Positions 7,835-16,493 are shown, numbered from the stretch's first letter. The stretch is DNA of 64,000 bases from Epilithonimonas zeae (GCF_900141765.1 NZ_FSRK01000001.1:2480001-2544000); one strand, 5' to 3'. Made by a program: numbers and translations. Notes: a model not told the origin generated them from the letters alone.

Positions 7835-8800
7835 TTAAAATGCAATTGGTTTTAAGTTTAATCCGAGAGTTTGTTCCCATCCATTGGCGATATTCATATT
7901 TTGAACGGCTTGTCCGGATGCGCCTTTCAATAAGTTATCAATTGCGGAATGAACTGCTATTTTGTTTCCTTGTTTTTCGATTTGGATGACGCAGAAATTG
8001 GTGTTCACAACTTGTTTCAAATCAATCGGTTTCTCTGAAACTTTTACGAAAGGTGAATCTTGGTAGAAGTCTTTATATAAAGTATAAATTTTTTCTAATT
8101 TCAAATCGCATTCGATGATAGAACTTGTGAAAATTCCTCTTGCAAAATCGCCACGCCACGGAATAAAATTGAGTTCTATGTCTTGATTATTGAGCGAATT
8201 AACTTGTTTTAAAATCTCGTCAACGTGTTGGTGATTTAAAGTTTTGTAGGCTGAAATATTGTCATTTCTCCAAGTGAAATGCGTAGTCGGTTGCAAAGAT
8301 TGTCCTGCGCCTGTCGAACCCGTGATTCCTGTTGTATAAACATCATTCAACAGATTTTCTTTTGCTAAAGGCAATAACGCCAACTGAATCGCAGTTGCAA
8401 AACATCCAGGATTGGCAATACTTTTCGAGTTTTGGATTTCATTAAAATAAATCTCAGGCAAACCGTAAACAAAATTTCTATTTCCGAAATCGGTATTGAG
8501 ACGGAAATCATTTCCTAAATCTATAATCAAAGTATCGTCTGAAACCGGATTTTCAGTCAGCCAATTTTGACTTTCTTTGTGGGGAAGGCAAAGGAAAAGA
8601 ATCTCAGTTTCTGAAATTTCGTTCGTCAAAACCAAATCGCAAATCGAGTCCAAATCCGGATATAATTCTGAAATTCTAATTCCGGAATTGGAACGACTGA
8701 ACAAAAACTTTAATTTTATATTCGGGTGGAATGCGAGCAAACGAACGAGTTCGCTTCCTGCATAGCCATTGGCTCCGATGATTCCGACTGATTTTTTCAT
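7835..8800 (-). CDS. argC: N-acetyl-gamma-glutamyl-phosphate reductase
   Basis: ArgC reduces N-acylglutamyl phosphate to the semialdehyde with NADPH. The 321-residue protein starts with the dinucleotide fold GIIGANGYAGSELVRLL and contains the catalytic cysteine C133 in IANPGCFATA. It continues with GITGSTGAGQ and LNHQHVDEI. It lies downstream of argG, with a repeat A copy in the roughly 100-nt gap, and upstream of argD. Confidence 0.95.
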   Translation of the reverse strand: MKKSVGIIGANGYAGSELVRLLAFHPNIKLKFLFSRSNSGIRISELYPDLDSICDLVLTNEISETEILFLCLPHKESQNWLTENPVSDDTLIIDLGNDFRLNTDFGNRNFVYGLPEIYFNEIQNSKSIANPGCFATAIQLALLPLAKENLLNDVYTTGITGSTGAGQSLQPTTHFTWRNDNISAYKTLNHQHVDEILKQVNSLNNQDIELNFIPWRGDFARGIFTSSIIECDLKLEKIYTLYKDFYQDSPFVKVSEKPIDLKQVVNTNFCVIQIEKQGNKIAVHSAIDNLLKGASGQAVQNMNIANGWEQTLGLNLKPIAF

Positions 8801-8809
8801 TTATATTTT

Positions 8810-8865
8810 AACGCAAAGAGCGCAAAGATTTTTTGTAATTATTAAAAATATTTAAAGTTGCAAAG
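8810..8865 (+). repeat. Dispersed repeat A, copy 4 (upstream of argC)
   Basis: AACGCAAAGAGCGCAAAG, TTTTTTGTAATTATTAAAAAT, then TTAAAGTTGCAAAG. It begins 9 nt from the argC ATG. A fragment resembling the 3422-3500 element (CTTCGACTTCCTTCAGGATGACA) follows it directly. Confidence 0.77.
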
Positions 8866-8904
8866 TCCTTCGACTTCCTTCAGGATGACATCTTCAAAAT
8901 TATT

Positions 8905-10098
8905 CTAATTCAATTTATTAACCTGATGATATATATTGAGCGAATTGCTGAGGATTTTGGTAAAACCTTTGACATCATCGCCACTCCAGGCGAGATTTTC
9001 TTCGCCGTAACTTCCGAATTTTGAAGACATTAAATCATTTTCAGACTCTATTCCATTTAAGACGAAACGATATGGATGAAGTGTGATAAATATTTTTCCG
9101 TTGACTATTTTCTGCGAATCCTGCAAAAATGATTCGATATTTCTCATCACTGGGTCGAGGAAAAGAGCCTCGTGAAGCCAGTTTCCGTACCAATCTGACA
9201 ATTGAGATTTGATGGTCTGCTGATATTTGGAAAGTGTATGTTTCTCCAAAAGATGATGCGCTTTTATGATAATTGATGCTGCCGCAGCTTCGAACCCGAC
9301 ACGACCTTTAATACCAACAATAGTGTCTCCAACGTGGATATCGCGACCGATTCCGTAAGGTGACGCCAATTCTTCAATTTTTTGAATTGCGAAAACTGGA
9401 TGCGAAAACGTCTCGCCATTGACAGAAATCAACTCTCCATTTTTGAACTCGATTTCGAGACTTGAAGGCTCTGTTTTTTCAACTTGAGAAGGAAAAGCAT
9501 CTTCCGGAAGTGAAAATCGGGAAGTTAAAGTTTCTTTTCCGCCGACGGAAGTTCCCCAAAGTCCTTTGTTGATGGAATATTTAGCTTTATCAAAATCCAT
9601 TTCGTAGTTGTGATCTTTTAGGAATTGGATTTCGTCTTCACGCGATAAACTCAAATCACGAATTGGGGTTATGATTTCGATTTTCGGACACATTACATTG
9701 AAAATCAAATCGAAACGAACTTGGTCATTTCCTGCGCCTGTACTTCCGTGAGCAATCGCATCTGCCGCAATTTCCAAAGCTGCTTCCGCAATCGTCTGTG
9801 CCTGAATCGTTCTTTCTGCACTGACTGATAATGGATAAGTATTGTTTTTCAGAACATTACCGAAAATCAAATATTTGACACAATCATTGTAATATTTTTC
9901 TGAAGCATCTATAAACCTGTAAGAAGCCACGCCCAATTTTTCTGCTTTTTCTTTAAGCAAAACCTCATCATTTTTGTCAAAACCGCCTGTATTAATCGTG
10001 ACAGCGTGAACTTCGTAACCCAAAGTTTCGCTTAGATATTTGGCGCAATACGACGTGTCCAAACCTCCGCTAAATGCCAAAACTACTTTCTTACTCAT
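8905..10098 (-). CDS. argG: Argininosuccinate synthase
   Basis: ArgG joins citrulline and aspartate using ATP. The 397-residue protein begins VVLAFSGGLDTSYC, the PP-loop for ATP binding. It also has AHGSTGAGNDQVRFD, ITPIRDLSLSRE, SINKGLWGTSVGG and GRVGFEAAAA. Its ATG overlaps the stop of the upstream GNAT gene by 8 nt, so the two are translationally coupled. Confidence 0.96.
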   Translation of the reverse strand: MSKKVVLAFSGGLDTSYCAKYLSETLGYEVHAVTINTGGFDKNDEVLLKEKAEKLGVASYRFIDASEKYYNDCVKYLIFGNVLKNNTYPLSVSAERTIQAQTIAEAALEIAADAIAHGSTGAGNDQVRFDLIFNVMCPKIEIITPIRDLSLSREDEIQFLKDHNYEMDFDKAKYSINKGLWGTSVGGKETLTSRFSLPEDAFPSQVEKTEPSSLEIEFKNGELISVNGETFSHPVFAIQKIEELASPYGIGRDIHVGDTIVGIKGRVGFEAAAASIIIKAHHLLEKHTLSKYQQTIKSQLSDWYGNWLHEALFLDPVMRNIESFLQDSQKIVNGKIFITLHPYRFVLNGIESENDLMSSKFGSYGEENLAWSGDDVKGFTKILSNSLNIYHQVNKLN

Positions 10099-10669
10099 TA
10101 TCGTTGTTTATAGATTCAAAATCTTTTTCTTTATTCATATTTACTTTTTCCGGGACGAAAAGCATTGCTGTGCAAAGACAGTTTTTGCGTTCTTTCATCA
10201 TCAGAATTTCATAATTCACGCAGTTTTTGCAACCGTTCCAGAATTGCTCATCTTGAGTCAGTTCCGAATAAATCACGGGCTTGTAACCTAAACTGCTGTT
10301 GATTTTCATCACTGCCAATCCGGTGGTGAGACCAAAAATCTTTGCATTTGGATATTTCTCCCGGGAAAGCTCGAAGATTCTTTCTTTAATCAAAGTTGCT
10401 AATCCGGCGTTTCTGAATTGGGGCGAAACTATCAATCCGGAATTAGCCACATATTCTCCATTTGTCCAGGTTTCTATGTAGCAGAAGCCTGCCCAGGTTC
10501 CATCTTCGTCGATGGCGATGATAGAATTACCTTCCGAGATTTTTTTGCCCAAGTATTCGGAGGAACGTTTTGCGATGCCTGTTCCTCTTTTTTTCGCAGA
10601 ATCCTCCATTTCGTTTCGGATTTCTTCCACATATACCAAATGTTTCTCTGAGGAAACTTCTAATTTCAT
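10091..10669 (-). CDS. GNAT acyltransferase, candidate N-acylglutamate synthase of the arg operon
   Basis: A 192-residue single-domain GNAT protein with the acyl-CoA pyrophosphate loop in IVSPQFRNAGLATLIKERIF (about 80-99). It is the first gene of the arg operon and is coupled to argG by an 8-nt overlap. No argA or argJ occurs elsewhere in the cluster, so it probably makes N-acylglutamate from glutamate. A C-terminal extension has four cysteines, C147-x2-C150 and C164-x-C166, which look like a metal or redox site. I recall Bacteroides arg operons starting with a similar GNAT, implicated genetically in this step. The acyl donor, acetyl- or succinyl-CoA, is unknown. Confidence 0.8.
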   Translation of the reverse strand: MKLEVSSEKHLVYVEEIRNEMEDSAKKRGTGIAKRSSEYLGKKISEGNSIIAIDEDGTWAGFCYIETWTNGEYVANSGLIVSPQFRNAGLATLIKERIFELSREKYPNAKIFGLTTGLAVMKINSSLGYKPVIYSELTQDEQFWNGCKNCVNYEILMMKERKNCLCTAMLFVPEKVNMNKEKDFESINNDNE

Positions 10670-10690
10670 TGATATTATCTAATTAAGTCG

Positions 10691-10722
10691 CAAATTTAAA
10701 TATATTTATCTTTATTATCCAA
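10691..10722 (-). promoter_or_regulatory. Promoter of the arginine operon
   Basis: On the minus strand TTG (10722-10720) is followed after 21 nt by TAAATTTG (10698-10691), a good fit to the Bacteroidota consensus. The leader to the GNAT ATG is about 20 nt. Confidence 0.65.
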
Positions 10723-10729
10723 ATTAAAA

Positions 10730-10760
10730 AGATAATTTTATCTGTTAAATTTATATTAAC
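10730..10760. promoter_or_regulatory. Two adjacent palindromes upstream of the arg promoter
   Basis: AGATAA-TT-TTATCT (10730-10743) is followed directly by GTTAA-ATTTATA-TTAAC (10744-10760), starting 7 nt beyond the -33 element. A further TTATCT occurs at 10769. In this AT-rich divergent region they could be operators for a dimeric regulator, for example an ArgR- or Lrp-type protein. This is suggestive only. Confidence 0.35.
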
Positions 10761-10861
10761 GACAATATTATCTTAATAACAAGTAATTCCCAGTTCATAA
10801 TTGCTTAATTTTATGTAAATTGGCTTGAAAGTAACAAGAGTTAAAAACCTAATCAAAATAT

Positions 10862-12769
10862 ATGAGAAATTATCACATTCAGAATTTACAGGATTATTTC
10901 AAGGAGTATAAAAAGTCGATTAAAAATCCGAAAAAGTTTTGGGACAAGATTGCGGATGAGAATTTTGTGTGGTATCAGCGTTGGTCCAAAGTCGTGGATT
11001 ACAATATGGAGGAAGCGAACATCAAATGGTTCAAAAACGCAAAACTGAACATTACCAAAAACTGCCTGGACAGACATCTTTCTGTGCGTGGCGACAAAAC
11101 CGCTATCATCTGGGAACCGAATGACAAAAAAGAAGAAGCTCAGCATATCAGCTTTAATGAACTTTATGAAAGAGTGAATAAAACCGCCAATGTCCTGCGT
11201 GAAATGGGCGTTGAGAAAGGCGACAGAGTCTGCATTTACCTTCCGATGATTCCGGAATTGGCGATAACGATGCTGGCATGTGCTAAATTGGGCGCGGTTC
11301 ACTCTGTGATCTTTGCTGGATTTTCCGCTTCGGCTGTTGCTTCAAGAGTGAATGACTGTAGTGCAAAAATGGTTATCACATCAGACGGAAGCTACAGAGG
11401 AAACAAAGTTCTTGACCTGAAAAGCATTGTGGATGAAGCTCTGGAGAAAACACCAACTGTAGAAAATGTTTTGGTTGTGAAAAGAACCCACAATGATGTA
11501 AAGATGAAAGAAGGCCGAGACCACTGGATGTCGGAGTATTATGATAAAGCGTCTTCGGATTTTGTGACGGTGATTATGGATGCGGAAGACCCACTTTTCA
11601 TTCTTTATACTTCGGGTTCTACAGGGAAACCAAAAGGGATGCTTCATACTTGTGCAGGTTATATGGTTTATACAGCTTACACGTTTAAGAATGTTTTTAA
11701 TTATAAAGAGAATGACATTTATTGGTGTACTGCGGATATCGGCTGGATCACAGGACATTCCTATATTCTTTACGGGCCGCTTCTGAATGGAGCAACAACC
11801 GTCATCTTCGAAGGGGTACCGACTTATCCGGATGCAGGAAGATTCTGGGAGGTGATTGAAAAGCATAAGGTGACTCAGTTTTACACGGCTCCAACGGCGA
11901 TTCGTTCATTAGCCAAAGAAAGTGTAGAGTGGGTTCAGAAACACAATTTAGACTCCTTGAAAGTCATTGGTTCTGTTGGAGAGCCTATTAATGATGAAGC
12001 CTGGCATTGGTATAATGACAATGTCGGGAAAAAGAAATGCCCCATCGTCGATACCTGGTGGCAAACAGAAACGGGCGGAATCCTTATCTCTCCCATTCCT
12101 TTTGTGACACCTACCAAACCTACCTATGCCACTTTGCCATTACCCGGAATTCAGCCTGTACTGATGGACGACAAACGTAACGAGATATCAGGCAACCAAG
12201 TAACGGGTAATCTTTGTATCCGCTTTCCTTGGCCTGGAATTGCAAGAACGATTTGGGGTGACCATCAGCGTTATAAGGAGACTTATTTCTCAGCATTTCC
12301 TGGGAAATATTTCACGGGAGATGGAGCTTTGAGAGACGAGGTTGGCTATTACAGAATTACAGGGCGTGTGGATGATGTCGTGATTGTTTCCGGACATAAC
12401 CTTGGAACAGCACCAATAGAAGACAGTATCAATGAACATCCTGCTGTGGCCGAATCAGCTATTGTAGGTTATCCTCACGATATCAAAGGAAATGCACTGT
12501 ATGGTTTCGTCATTCTGAAAGAATCCGGAGAAGTCCGAAACAAAGAGAATCTTGCGAAAGAGATTAACCAATTGATCTCTGAACAGATTGGACCGATTGC
12601 CAAGTTGGATAAAATCCAATTTGTGTCTGGGTTACCGAAAACAAGATCCGGGAAAATTATGCGCCGAATCCTAAGAAAGATTGCAGAAGGTGATTTCTCT
12701 AACTTTGGAGATACTTCTACCCTTTTGAATCCTGAGATTGTTGATGAGATCAAGGATGAGAGAGTTTAA
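10862..12769 (+). CDS. acs: Acetyl-coenzyme A synthetase (AMP-forming)
   Basis: Acs activates acetate to acetyl-CoA through acetyl-AMP. The 635-residue length is typical. The adenylate-forming motifs are all present: YTSGSTGKPKGM, WWQTETGG, YFTGDGA, YRITGRVDDVV, and the C-terminal PKTRSGKIMRR with the lysine that is reversibly acetylated in well-studied Acs enzymes. It is transcribed divergently from the arg operon across a 190-nt AT-rich region. I could not find a consensus promoter directly before it, only TAAATTGG at 10816-10823. Confidence 0.95.
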   Translation: MRNYHIQNLQDYFKEYKKSIKNPKKFWDKIADENFVWYQRWSKVVDYNMEEANIKWFKNAKLNITKNCLDRHLSVRGDKTAIIWEPNDKKEEAQHISFNELYERVNKTANVLREMGVEKGDRVCIYLPMIPELAITMLACAKLGAVHSVIFAGFSASAVASRVNDCSAKMVITSDGSYRGNKVLDLKSIVDEALEKTPTVENVLVVKRTHNDVKMKEGRDHWMSEYYDKASSDFVTVIMDAEDPLFILYTSGSTGKPKGMLHTCAGYMVYTAYTFKNVFNYKENDIYWCTADIGWITGHSYILYGPLLNGATTVIFEGVPTYPDAGRFWEVIEKHKVTQFYTAPTAIRSLAKESVEWVQKHNLDSLKVIGSVGEPINDEAWHWYNDNVGKKKCPIVDTWWQTETGGILISPIPFVTPTKPTYATLPLPGIQPVLMDDKRNEISGNQVTGNLCIRFPWPGIARTIWGDHQRYKETYFSAFPGKYFTGDGALRDEVGYYRITGRVDDVVIVSGHNLGTAPIEDSINEHPAVAESAIVGYPHDIKGNALYGFVILKESGEVRNKENLAKEINQLISEQIGPIAKLDKIQFVSGLPKTRSGKIMRRILRKIAEGDFSNFGDTSTLLNPEIVDEIKDERV

Positions 12770-12787
12770 ATTAATGGATGAATGATT

Positions 12788-12875
12788 GTTCGTCACGGAG
12801 CGTACCGAGAAATTATTAAGGTCCTCGATACAATTTTTCTTCGTTATGTTACGAAAAATCATTCGAACTGACGGT
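12788..12875. repeat. Possible dispersed palindromic repeat
   Basis: GTCACGGAGCGTACCGAG is followed by CTCGATACAATTTTTCTTCGT, then ACGAAAAATCATTCGA, which forms an imperfect hairpin. The style resembles intergenic repeats common in flavobacterial genomes. It occurs once in this window, so repeat status rests on memory, not comparison. Confidence 0.35.
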
Positions 12876-12882
12876 GGGGATT

Positions 12883-12912
12883 TTGAGCTAGAGACTATGT
12901 GCGTTATATTTG
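12883..12912 (+). promoter_or_regulatory. Promoter of the VOC gene
   Basis: TTG at 12883-12885, 19 nt, then TATATTTG at 12905-12912: a full Bacteroidota consensus promoter 25 nt before the ATG. Confidence 0.7.
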
Positions 12913-12937
12913 ACTTAAAAATTAAATAATCAAAACT

Positions 12938-13330
12938 ATGATAAGATTTGCTTACACCATTCTATACGTTCAGGATGTGGAGAAAACGGTTGCGTTTTAT
13001 GAGAATGGATTTGGTTTCACGAGAAAATTTGTGACCCCAGATCAAGATTACGGTGAGCTTTTGGTCGGCGAAACGACTCTTGCTTTTGCATCGGTCGCTT
13101 TAGCACAATCTAATCTATCCGAAGGCTTTACGGAAAGTAAATTGAGTAATAAGCCATTTGGGATTGAGATTGGTTTCACAACAGATGATGTAGAAGCAAC
13201 TGTTGAAAAAGCTATAACAGCAGGTGCCACGCTTGTAGAAAAACCTAAGATCAAACCGTGGGGACAAACTGTAGCCTACCTGAGAGACCCTGATGGTTTC
13301 CTGATAGAAGTTTGCACTCCGATGGGATAA
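12938..13330 (+). CDS. VOC family protein (glyoxalase/bleomycin-resistance fold)
   Basis: A 130-residue vicinal-oxygen-chelate protein: IRFAYTILYVQDVEKTVAFYE at the N-terminus is the first beta-alpha-beta module. The C-terminal PWGQTVAYLRDPDGFLIEVCTP holds the usual metal-ligand glutamate. The fold serves glyoxalases, dioxygenases and resistance proteins, and the substrate cannot be read from sequence. It has its own promoter and a strong terminator, so it is a single-gene unit. Confidence 0.88.
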   Translation: MIRFAYTILYVQDVEKTVAFYENGFGFTRKFVTPDQDYGELLVGETTLAFASVALAQSNLSEGFTESKLSNKPFGIEIGFTTDDVEATVEKAITAGATLVEKPKIKPWGQTVAYLRDPDGFLIEVCTPMG

Positions 13331-13339
13331 AAATACTCG

Positions 13340-13370
13340 AAAACCGCTTTAATCAAGCGGTTTTGTTTTT
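13340..13370 (+). terminator. Intrinsic terminator after the VOC gene
   Basis: AAAACCGCTT-TAATC-AAGCGGTTTT followed by GTTTTTTATT. The 10-bp stem could work in both directions. Confidence 0.85.
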
Positions 13371-13476
13371 TATTAAAATTAATGTCAATCTTAAAACCTC
13401 CATTTCTAGCTAAAAAAATAAAATCATTTCCCAGCCGAAACTGAAAAATGATTTACCAAAATATACTATGTAAGGT

Positions 13477-14289
13477 CTATGCAATAAATAATGATGCAAT
13501 AGTCTGAGCATCGCTGCCACTCATTGGTTCATCGTAAGATGCAGAACCTGCCTCAGCACCAAAAGCTGTTGCTGTATTGAAGCCAGCCTGATTCGTATTT
13601 TGTTCTCCAGCATAGACTGGATTAGTAGCTGACGGCATATTGCCACCATTAGCTAACTCTATCCAACCTTTGTTTGCTCTCATTCTTCTGACCTGAGAAG
13701 CGTGTCTTGCTTCCACCGAATGGATTTGCAAAGCGGCGGTCAACACATCTTTGTTGGACATTACATTACCAGCCTGACCTTTGTAAGCTCGCACTCCTGT
13801 ATCTTCGAAAGCCTGAGCCAAAATCAAAAACTGGTTGTAATCTGTAAACGGCGAGAAATTTCCTTTTGCTGTAAAATCAAAGGTTGGTTTAGCACCAGGT
13901 GTTTGTCCTAAGGATGTTAAAGCACTCTTTAGAAAAGCAACGTGAGCAGTCTCGTGTTTTGAGATTTGCATAAAAACGGTTCTGTCAGCATTTGGGATTA
14001 GCCCTGAAGTTCCCAATCCCATTCTGTAGTACTCATCCTCAAGGTATTCTAAAACCAAAGCCAATTGCAAAGCATCTGTTAATGTACTTTTGAAAGCAAA
14101 TGATGATTCAGCTTTTGTGGTTCCGCCTTTTACAGGTGTTGTCATTAAGGCGCCTAACCCTAAAGGAATTGCAGCCACTGCCGCTTTTTTCCCAAAGTTG
14201 GTAATATTGGTAATCGTATCTAATCGTGAAGCTTCTGCAGTAAAGAATTTGTCATCAGAAAGCTTATCTAATATTTTAAGAATGTTCAT
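13477..14289 (-). CDS. Ferritin-like domain protein
   Basis: A 270-residue protein of the Ferritin_2 (PF13668-like) type. It has long helices with LALVLEYLEDEYYRMGL, an ISKHETAHVAFL segment, a QAFEDTGVRAYKG segment and IHSVEARHASQVRRMR, which give the Glu/His pattern of a di-iron four-helix bundle. The C-terminal part is Gly/Ala/Asn-rich and ends near MSGSDAQTIASLFIA. There is no clear N-terminal lipobox, but an Ala/Gly-rich hydrophobic stretch at about 33-48 may direct export. It lies 27 nt after a paralogue, likely in one operon with the fasciclin gene. The role is unknown; oxidative or iron stress is a guess. Confidence 0.82.
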   Translation of the reverse strand: MNILKILDKLSDDKFFTAEASRLDTITNITNFGKKAAVAAIPLGLGALMTTPVKGGTTKAESSFAFKSTLTDALQLALVLEYLEDEYYRMGLGTSGLIPNADRTVFMQISKHETAHVAFLKSALTSLGQTPGAKPTFDFTAKGNFSPFTDYNQFLILAQAFEDTGVRAYKGQAGNVMSNKDVLTAALQIHSVEARHASQVRRMRANKGWIELANGGNMPSATNPVYAGEQNTNQAGFNTATAFGAEAGSASYDEPMSGSDAQTIASLFIA

Positions 14290-14316
14290 AATAATTGAAT
14301 TTAAAAGATGAATAAA

Positions 14317-15033
14317 TTAACCGATGTTTCTTTCTTTCCAGGTAAATGGTGTTTTGATAAAGCCGCCTGCTGCCATCACAATATCTTTTGGTTCTTTTGC
14401 CAAATCTAACCCGTTAGCATCAATTACATCGTCTCCTGAGAAATCTGCCGAACCAGGTTTAATCAGGTTTCTGATGGCAGAAGCGTGTCTTGCTTCTACA
14501 GAAACTATTTTTCCCGCAATCACAAGGTAATCTGCATTGGTAATATATTTTCCTGCGCCGTTATAAGCTGCTACACCTGTATCTTCCAAAGCTTTTGCCG
14601 TTGCCAACACCGAATTTCTATCACTAAAATTGACATTAGGATACTGGAATTCCAAAGTTGGAAGAATACTGTTCGGAGCAGCACCACCAATTGCCGCTTT
14701 GAAGAAATCTCTGTGAATTACCTCATGATGATATAAATCTGTAAAAAGTTCCTTTTCCACACTGGATATCCCTGAGTAAAAATTATTTACCACCTTGGTA
14801 TAGAAATCCGCTTCCAGCTGCTCCAGTGCATAAGCATAATTAAGAACTCCGACATCGCCTTTTCCAAGATCGAAAACATTACCGTTGTTTCCACCAATGA
14901 TCATATCATCATCGTTACATCCTACAAGCGTAAGTCCAGCAATCGCTAATCCTACACCACTCAATTTTAAAAAGTTTCTTCTTCCTGTATCCAGGGTCGC
15001 TCCCTGATTGGACACATTAATCGTTTTTCTCAT
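14317..15033 (-). CDS. Tat-exported ferritin-like lipoprotein
   Basis: A 238-residue paralogue of the next gene. The N-terminus has a twin-arginine signal RRNFLKLSG followed by a hydrophobic run and the lipobox LTLVGC, so it is probably exported folded and lipidated. The ferritin-like bundle follows: YALEQLEADFYTKV, LYHHEVIHRDFFKAAI, ALEDTGVAAYNGAG and VSVEARHASAIRNLI. Tat export suits a protein that loads metal in the cytoplasm. It lies between the fasciclin gene and the second ferritin-like gene. Confidence 0.85.
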   Translation of the reverse strand: MRKTINVSNQGATLDTGRRNFLKLSGVGLAIAGLTLVGCNDDDMIIGGNNGNVFDLGKGDVGVLNYAYALEQLEADFYTKVVNNFYSGISSVEKELFTDLYHHEVIHRDFFKAAIGGAAPNSILPTLEFQYPNVNFSDRNSVLATAKALEDTGVAAYNGAGKYITNADYLVIAGKIVSVEARHASAIRNLIKPGSADFSGDDVIDANGLDLAKEPKDIVMAAGGFIKTPFTWKERNIG

Positions 15034-15113
15034 AATATTATTTTTTTAGTATTTGGTATCTATTAAGAAATCAGAAAAGGCAGCATAAAAATTTACGCCG
15101 CCTTATCAACTAC

Positions 15114-15683
15114 TTACGGCATCAAAACCGTATCAATCACATGGATCACACCATTGGACTGGTTTACATCAGCAATAGTCACTTTCGCGTCCATACCTTT
15201 AGCATCTCGCACATAGAGATCTTTACCTTTTGTCCAAAAAGTAACATCTTGTCCTTCTACTGTTTTCATCATTGCTTTTCCGTTGCCAGCTTTTACAGCA
15301 GCCCAGATTTGTTTCGCATTGTATTTTCCTGACAGTACGTGATAAGTCAGGATTTTTGTCAGCATCGTTTTATTTTCCGGTTTAACAAGATTTTCAACCG
15401 TTCCTTTTGGTAATTTTGCGAACGCTTCATCTGTTGGTGCCAAAACCGTAAATGGTCCTTTGCCCTCCAATGTTTCTACCAAACCCGCCGCTTTTACAGC
15501 AGCAACCAAAGTCTTGTGGTCTTTAGAATTCATTGCGTTTTCTATAATGTTCTTGGAAGGATACATTGCTGCTCCGCCCACCATTACTGTTTTTTCCTTC
15601 ATTGTCTGTGCAGTAAGATTTCCACTAAAGGCGAATGATAAAGCCATCATTCCCAGCACTGCGATTTTTGATTGTTTGTTCAT
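15114..15683 (-). CDS. Secreted fasciclin (FAS1) domain protein
   Basis: 189 residues with a signal peptide ([20 protein letters not shown] then LTAQ) and one FAS1 domain. The H1 box is visible as [17 protein letters not shown], followed by [12 protein letters not shown] (YH motif), and the H2-like end is [17 protein letters not shown]1 domains mediate adhesion or small-ligand binding at the cell surface. It is the first gene of a leftward unit with two ferritin-like genes and is divergent from an ECF sigma gene that probably controls it. Confidence 0.9.
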   Translation of the reverse strand: MNKQSKIAVLGMMALSFAFSGNLTAQTMKEKTVMVGGAAMYPSKNIIENAMNSKDHKTLVAAVKAAGLVETLEGKGPFTVLAPTDEAFAKLPKGTVENLVKPENKTMLTKILTYHVLSGKYNAKQIWAAVKAGNGKAMMKTVEGQDVTFWTKGKDLYVRDAKGMDAKVTIADVNQSNGVIHVIDTVLMP

Positions 15684-15748
15684 TTTAGTTTATTTTTTGA
15701 TTAATATTATTCACTGATAAAATGATTTACGACAGCGATGATCTTTTG

Positions 15749-15898
15749 GATTTAAAAATTTTCACATTTTATTTTAAATTATTGTTAATCAGGTAATTAT
15801 TTTTAAATTAATTCAAAATACATTCACATTTGCTTTAAAAATTTTTAAACAGATATAGATTATAATTAATGATTTAAAAATATTTTCACATTTTATTT
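15749..15898. repeat. Direct repeat pair between the fasciclin and ECF sigma genes
   Basis: GATTTAAAAATTTTCACATTTTATTT at 15749-15774 recurs at 15871-15898 with two extra bases (TA after GATTTAAAAA). The two lie 122 nt apart. A looser ATTCACATTTGCTTTAAAAA lies between them at about 15822-15841. The pair flanks the divergent regulatory region and may bind a regulator of both units. Confidence 0.5.
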
Positions 15899-15917
15899 AT
15901 GTTGGCTTTTATTTTGT

Positions 15918-15925
15918 TACATTTG
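15918..15925 (+). promoter_or_regulatory. -7 element of the ECF sigma gene
   Basis: TACATTTG matches TAnnTTTG. No TTG occurs at the proper distance upstream, so the match is partial. If used, transcription starts around 15930, at or beyond the proposed ATT start codon at 15927. Confidence 0.4.
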
Positions 15926-15926
15926 G

Positions 15927-16493
15927 ATTACTAAATCGTCATTTATCAAAACAAACTATTCGGAAGAGCAACTTCTCGTCTTACTAAGAGAGAAAAACGA
16001 AAATGGTTTTCATCATTTGTATGATCACTATTCGGGTGCTTTGTATGGTGTTATCCTCCGGATCGTCTGCTCCAAAGAATATACTGAAGATGTCATCCAG
16101 GAAGTTTTTGTGAAAATTTGGAATTCGATTCATCAATATGATGCTTCGAAAGGTCGTCTTTATACCTGGATGATCAATATTGCGCGAAATACAGCGATTG
16201 ATTATCTGAAGTCTAAAGGATTTCAGAATGAACTCAAAAACCAACCTCTGCCGGATTTCGTATATAACACTGCAGAACTTTCAACAACTAATGAAGAATC
16301 TGATTTTATCGGAATTAAAAATGTGCTGGAAACTCTTGAAACAGATAAGCAGGAATTGATTAATTTAGCCTATTATCAAGGATTCACTCAAAACGAAATA
16401 TCTGAAAAGCTGAAAATACCTCTCGGCACTGTAAAAACCAAAATGAGGAACGCATTGATGAAGTTAAAGGACTTGCTAAAAGATTATCAATAA
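15927..16493 (+). CDS. ECF-type RNA polymerase sigma factor
   Basis: Sigma-70 region 2 (FHHLYDHYSGALYGV, then TEDVIQEVFVKIWNSI and RLYTWMINIARNTAIDYLKSK) and region 4 (LINLAYYQGFTQNEISEKL, then PLGTVKTKMRNALMKLK) are clear. The first ATG, GTG or TTG in frame is TTG 16017, which would start inside region 2. The frame is open and protein-like well before it (TNYSEEQLLVLLREKNENG), so I extend the gene to the ATT at 15927 as a non-standard start. The gene is followed after 1 nt by an anti-sigma gene and is divergent from its likely targets. Confidence 0.85.
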   Translation: MTKSSFIKTNYSEEQLLVLLREKNENGFHHLYDHYSGALYGVILRIVCSKEYTEDVIQEVFVKIWNSIHQYDASKGRLYTWMINIARNTAIDYLKSKGFQNELKNQPLPDFVYNTAELSTTNEESDFIGIKNVLETLETDKQELINLAYYQGFTQNEISEKLKIPLGTVKTKMRNALMKLKDLLKDYQ

